A DNA stretch of 64,000 nucleotides from NCBI RefSeq assembly GCF_030505195.1, contig NZ_CP129672.1:4622501-4686500 (forward strand). Direction: 5' to 3'. The DNA is from Comamonas testosteroni (GTDB lineage: Bacteria; Pseudomonadota; Gammaproteobacteria; Burkholderiales; Burkholderiaceae_C). Shown one piece after another: positions 60,632 to 64,000 of this stretch. The notes below the pieces were generated by a model, which saw nothing but the letters and a program-made list of their open reading frames with translations, had not been told where the DNA came from and searched no databases. Within the stretch, counting starts at the first letter, position 1, and each line of letters opens with the position of its first letter. Position numbers and translations under genes: made by a program.

Positions 60632-61699
60632 TCAGTGAGACACGCCCAGGATGGCATGCAGGCGCGCACTGGTCGTCGTGTATTCCAGCAAAGGCTTGCT
60701 GCCTTGCAGGTATTCGGCGGCTGCAAACGCGGCCATGGTGGCTTCGTGGAAGGCGCAGAGGATCAACCGCTTCTTGCCGCTGTAGCTGACGATGTCGCCA
60801 ATGGCATAAATCCCCGGGGCGCTGGTGGCAAGCGTTGCCGGATCCACCGCCAGTTGCTTGCGCTCCAGTGCCAGGCCCCAGTCCGTCAAAGGGCCCAGCT
60901 TGGGTGAAATGCCCTGGTATACCAGCAACTGTTCGACAGGCCGCGTATGTTCGTCGCCTTCGCCGTCCATCCATTGCACGGCCTCTAGTCGGCCGTCGCC
61001 GTGCCGCACTTCGGTGATCTGGCCGATCAGCACTTCAAGGGTGCCGGATTCGCGCAGTTGCTGCAGCTCGCTCAGTTGCGCAGGCTCGGCATTGAAGCTG
61101 TCACGGCGATGCATGAGAACGGTTCTGGCCGCGCTTGAACTGCAGGCAATGGCAGCTGCTACGGCTTCCTCATCGCCGCCATAGACCAGCACCTGGCGGC
61201 CTGCGGCCATATCCAGCTGCTGCGGGTGATAGTGCAACTGGCCCGTGCCGAGTGCATCCACACCCGGTGCCTTGAGGGCCTTGGGCACGAACGCGCCGAC
61301 ACCTGCGGCGATGAAGACGGTGCGGGTGTGGAACAGCGCTCCTGCCGTGGTGCCGAGCTGCCAGCGCCCGTCCTCAAGGGCCTGCAGAGTCTGTACTTGC
61401 TGGGACAGATGGCGGCTCACCTGCATGGGCGCGATCTGTTTTTCCAGCAGTTGCACCAGCTCCAGGCCGGTGCACACGGGAATGCCGGGAATATCGTAGA
61501 TGGGCTTGTGCGCGTAGAGCTGGCTGCACTGGCCGCCCACATGGGGCAGGGCATCGATCAAATGGGCTTGAATGCCCTGCAGGCCAAGCTGAAAGGCCTG
61601 AAACAAACCCGCCGGACCTGCGCCAATGATGATGGCGTCGGTTTCCACGGCGGGTTGTAGTGAGAGGGAAGCGTTGGTCGTTGCGTTGGACAGGCTCAT
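60632..61699 (-). CDS. Ferredoxin--NADP+ reductase (thioredoxin reductase-like, type 2)
   Basis: A 355-residue FAD/NAD(P) enzyme. The FAD motif is [14 protein letters not shown] with [10 protein letters not shown] after it, the NAD(P) motif is [15 protein letters not shown], and GIYAIGDIV closes the FAD site. The lack of a CxxC redox pair separates it from thioredoxin reductase and fits the YumC-type ferredoxin/flavodoxin reductase. It is 36 bases downstream of fdxA on the same strand, so it probably reduces that ferredoxin or is fed by it. Confidence 0.88.
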   Translation of the reverse strand: MSLSNATTNASLSLQPAVETDAIIIGAGPAGLFQAFQLGLQGIQAHLIDALPHVGGQCSQLYAHKPIYDIPGIPVCTGLELVQLLEKQIAPMQVSRHLSQQVQTLQALEDGRWQLGTTAGALFHTRTVFIAAGVGAFVPKALKAPGVDALGTGQLHYHPQQLDMAAGRQVLVYGGDEEAVAAAIACSSSAARTVLMHRRDSFNAEPAQLSELQQLRESGTLEVLIGQITEVRHGDGRLEAVQWMDGEGDEHTRPVEQLLVYQGISPKLGPLTDWGLALERKQLAVDPATLATSAPGIYAIGDIVSYSGKKRLILCAFHEATMAAFAAAEYLQGSKPLLEYTTTSARLHAILGVSH

Positions 61700-61735
61700 G
61701 CGGGCAAGCGTAGCGCAGTCCGCGCCCTGACTGGC

Positions 61736-62065
61736 TTAGCGCTCCAGCAAATCCACTTTGTTCGGCTTGCCATTCCACTCGTCGGCGTCGGGCAGCGAAG
61801 CCTTGCGCTTGGTGATGCTCTTCCAGCTCTTGAGCTGGGACAGATCCACGTTCAGCTTGATGAAGGCCAGTTGATCGGCAGGCACATCTTCTTCGGCAAA
61901 GATGGCATTGGCCGGGCACTCGGGAATGCAGACGGCGCAGTCAATACATTCATCGGGATCGATCACCAGAAAGTTGGGGCCTTCACGGAAGCAGTCCACG
62001 GGGCAAACGTCCACGCAATCGGTGTACTTGCACTTGATGCAGTTTTCGGTAACGACGTGAGTCAT
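61736..62065 (-). CDS. fdxA: 7Fe ferredoxin FdxA
   Basis: A 109-residue [3Fe-4S][4Fe-4S] ferredoxin. Cys9, Cys17 and Cys50 are placed for the 3Fe cluster and Cys21, Cys40, Cys43 and Cys46 for the 4Fe cluster ([21 protein letters not shown]). A C-terminal extension of about 50 residues is typical of the proteobacterial FdxA. ATG 62065. It is followed by the reductase gene. Confidence 0.95.
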   Translation of the reverse strand: MTHVVTENCIKCKYTDCVDVCPVDCFREGPNFLVIDPDECIDCAVCIPECPANAIFAEEDVPADQLAFIKLNVDLSQLKSWKSITKRKASLPDADEWNGKPNKVDLLER

Positions 62066-62210
62066 TGAGAATCTTCTTCTTGGGTGGGGATTGGTAAAAC
62101 CCCGTGATTTTAGGTTTTTTCCCGCGCAGCGCCAGTGCCCGGCTGGATAAGGCCGTATGGAGATCTGGTTTGGCGGCCAGATCGCTGTTGCGGCCTTGTC
62201 TTCATTGGCT

Positions 62211-63584
62211 TCAGTTCACCAGCGCGGCACCGGCTGTTGCATTGCTGGCAGTGTCCACCAGAATCAGCGAGCCCAGCTGGCGGGCCTGGGTGAAGGGGGC
62301 GGCCGGAATGGCTTCCTGCAGCACCAGCTCCACCTGGCCGATGGCATTGGCCTCTAGCTGTTGGGCGTCTTCCTTGTCCAGTGTATTGATATTGAGGCGG
62401 TGCACCAGGCGGCGCGCCTTGGCCTTGACCCAGCGGTGGCCATGCAGCGCCCAGTAAACGCGACCGGGCACCAGGGGTTCGGTGTCCATCCAGGCCACGG
62501 TGACGGTGATCTCGCGGCTGCTGGGCCAGGGGCTTGCGGCAGCAGGGGCATCAAAGTCATCCTCGGCAACGTCGGCTTGCACGGGGGCGGCAATGATCCA
62601 GTCGCCGCGTGAGACATCGACCTCGCGGTCCAGCGTGATGCCGGCGGACAGGCCCGCAGTCACGTCCTTGGGCGCGCGGGCATGGTCTATGACCTGGGCC
62701 ACGGTCGCGAGTTGGCCGCTGGGCAGAATCTGCACCCGGGTGCCGACCCGGGCAACGCCCGTGGCGACACGGCCCCAGAACACGCGGCGGCCCTGGCTGG
62801 TGTCGGACGAAGAAGAGAACTTCTCCACCCACTGCACGGGGAAGGCCAGTGCCAGATCGCTGTCGGTCGGTGTGTTGGGCAGTTGCTCCAGCAGTTGCAG
62901 CAGGCTGGGGCCGTGGTAGCCGGCCCAGCCGTCAGTGCTGTTGACCACGTTGTAGCCCTTGAGCGCGGACACGGGCACGGTGGCTGTGATCTTGATGTCT
63001 GCGGAAGCAGTGAACTTCTGCAGCGCCGCGTTGATATGGGCAAAGGCCAGGGCCGGGTCCTGCACGGCGTCGAGCTTGTTGACGGCAAACACCAGCGAAT
63101 TCACGCGCAGCAGATGGGCCAGCAGGCTGTGGCGGCGGGTCTGGGGCAGCAGCTCAAGATCGGCATTCTTCCAGTCCAGCTTGGTGGCATCGACCAGCAC
63201 CACGGCGGCATCGGCGCTTGATGCGGCCGTCACCATATTGCGGGTGTACTGCTCGTGACCGGGTGCGTCGCCGATGATGAACTTGCGCGACTCGGTCGCG
63301 AAGTAGCGGTAGGCCACATCGATCGTGATGCCTTGCTCGCGCTCGGCGGCCAGCCCGTCGGTCAGCAGGGCCAGATCCGTCTCGCCGGACTTGGTGACGC
63401 CGGCCAGCTGATCCTGCAGCACGGCGCGGGTATCCACCAGCAGGCGACCGATCAGGGTGCTCTTGCCGTCATCGACCGAGCCGCAGGTGATAAAGCGCAG
63501 CGCGCTGCTGTTATGAGCATCAAATTGGCCTGAAGCGCTTGATTGGTTTGCGCTAGCAGCTACGGAATTAATAGTTTCAGTCAT
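62211..63584 (-). CDS. cysN: Sulfate adenylyltransferase subunit 1 (GTPase) CysN
   Basis: CysN hydrolyses GTP to drive sulfate activation to APS by CysD in assimilatory sulfate reduction. GTPase motifs are [17 protein letters not shown] and NKLD, followed by elongation-factor-like beta-barrel domains. It is 457 residues and has no APS kinase domain fused. The first 26 residues ([20 protein letters not shown]) are unlike E. coli CysN and coincide with a dispersed palindrome. cysD lies upstream with 138 bases in between, filled by a GC-rich repeat, which is wide for this pair. Confidence 0.95.
   Translation of the reverse strand: MTETINSVAASANQSSASGQFDAHNSSALRFITCGSVDDGKSTLIGRLLVDTRAVLQDQLAGVTKSGETDLALLTDGLAAEREQGITIDVAYRYFATESRKFIIGDAPGHEQYTRNMVTAASSADAAVVLVDATKLDWKNADLELLPQTRRHSLLAHLLRVNSLVFAVNKLDAVQDPALAFAHINAALQKFTASADIKITATVPVSALKGYNVVNSTDGWAGYHGPSLLQLLEQLPNTPTDSDLALAFPVQWVEKFSSSSDTSQGRRVFWGRVATGVARVGTRVQILPSGQLATVAQVIDHARAPKDVTAGLSAGITLDREVDVSRGDWIIAAPVQADVAEDDFDAPAAASPWPSSREITVTVAWMDTEPLVPGRVYWALHGHRWVKAKARRLVHRLNINTLDKEDAQQLEANAIGQVELVLQEAIPAAPFTQARQLGSLILVDTASNATAGAALVN
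63518..63576. repeat. Dispersed palindrome, copy in the 5' end of cysN
   Basis: On the minus strand: GTAGCTGCTAGCGC, a 9-base gap, AAGCGCT, then CAGGCCAATTTGAT. The arms GCTAGCGC and GCGCTT-type are opposed, and AGGCCAATTTGAT is shared in form with the intergenic copy at 41016-41082. Confidence 0.65.
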
Positions 63585-63722
63585 CGCGTTCTTTCCTCAA
63601 ACAGGCATGTCCCAACTCAAAGACGCCAAGCAAGAGCCGCCTCGCGGCGATGGCGTCGTCCCCCTCCCGCAAGCGCAGCGAAGCGAGAGAGGGGGAAGCG
63701 GCGCAGCCGCTCAGGGGGAGCC
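63585..63722. repeat. GC-rich stop-codon-adjacent repeat, copy C (between cysD and cysN)
   Basis: On the minus strand from the cysD stop: AGGCTCCCCCTGAGCGGCTG, CGCCGCTTCCCCCTCTCTCG, then GCGGGAGGGGGACGACGCC and CCGCGAGGCGGCTCTTGCTT. Same blocks and orientation as copies A and B. Confidence 0.75.
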
Positions 63723-64000
63723 TCAGAAGTAACCGTCTTTCTTGCGCTTTTCCATGGACGCTTCGCTGGTCTTGTCGTCCATGCGCGTCGCGCCACGTTC
63801 GCTGACCTCGGCGCTCAGGGTTTCGATCACGATATCTTCGGCCGTTGCTGCGGTGCTTTCCACGGGGCAGGTGCAGGTGATATCGCCCACGGTACGGAAA
63901 CGCACATCGCGCTGCACGACTTCCTCGCCGTCACGCGGCGGGGTCAGTTCGGTCACGGGCACCAGCAGGCCCTTGCGCTCCACCACATCGCGCTTGTGGG
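63723..64000 (-). CDS. cysD: Sulfate adenylyltransferase subunit 2 CysD, 3' part (5' end outside window)
   Basis: The last 92 codons of CysD, the ATP-sulfurylase subunit that forms APS. Visible parts include GLLVPVTELTPPRDGEE and FRTVGDITCTCPVES, followed by the C-terminal SEASMEKRKKDGYF, all typical of CysD. The frame runs off the right edge. It is upstream of cysN on the minus strand. Confidence 0.93.
   Translation of the reverse strand, partial: HKRDVVERKGLLVPVTELTPPRDGEEVVQRDVRFRTVGDITCTCPVESTAATAEDIVIETLSAEVSERGATRMDDKTSEASMEKRKKDGYF

Overview
The window looks like a chromosomal core segment of a betaproteobacterium of the family Comamonadaceae, most likely a Comamonas (C. testosteroni-like). 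The basis is protein sequence feel, gene order (bamA-ompH-lpxD-fabZ-lpxA-lpxB-rnhB; greA near a DUF4149 gene; yhbY/rlmE-ftsH-folP-glmM-ppk; a polyhydroxyalkanoate block) and the type of intergenic repeats. No database search was possible. No prophage, integrase or CRISPR array is visible; the only clear mobile element is a group II intron.

Layout. 1-6232: outer-membrane and lipid A genes (bamA 3' part, ompH, lpxD, fabZ, lpxA, lpxB, rnhB), all rightward. 6449-7240: a SpoU/TrmH-type RNA methyltransferase. About 7294-10155: a group II intron with a reverse transcriptase/maturase/HNH protein, lying between a good -10 box and carA, so apparently in the carAB leader. 10274-14690: carAB. 14911-16887: greA, a DUF4149 membrane protein and a Kdo 3-hydroxylase (kdoO). 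16995-18286 leftward: a small glycosyltransferase and yhbY. 18319-25980 rightward: rlmE, ftsH, folP, glmM, ppk1.

26155-34805 is a phosphate block: ppx (leftward), then pstSCAB-phoU-phoB-phoR. Together with ppk1 it unites phosphate uptake, polyphosphate metabolism and PhoBR signalling, and Pho boxes with 11-bp half-site spacing sit before both ppk1 and pstS. 34802-38317 leftward: a MATE transporter, an ArnT-like membrane glycosyltransferase and rpmE2 (type B L31). 38674-45835 rightward: a PHA synthase, a phasin, a DUF3141 protein that keeps a PhaC-like Cys-Asp-His triad, a phosphotransacetylase with a truncated MaoC-like N-terminus, and acetate kinase. 46075-52741 leftward: a four-gene export system (outer-membrane lipoprotein, HlyD protein, double ATPase-permease fusion, second permease). 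52974-54851 leftward: rho, trxA. 55065-57140: a flavoprotein and a small unknown protein. 57187-57752: five tandem tRNA-Asn genes. 57934-60495: def and an NCS2 purine permease behind a long leader. 60632-64000 leftward: a ferredoxin-NADP reductase, fdxA, cysN and the 3' part of cysD.

The most notable non-gene structure is two families of dispersed repeats. One is an imperfect palindrome with arms like TAGCTGCTTGCGC (six clear copies and one weak). Four copies supply codons: the lpxB start region, the DUF4149 gene, the linker of the double ATPase-permease, and the N-terminus of cysN. The other is a GC-rich element with three copies, each placed directly after a stop codon (greA, the ATPase-permease gene, cysD), always in the same orientation to that gene and always followed by another gene on the same strand.
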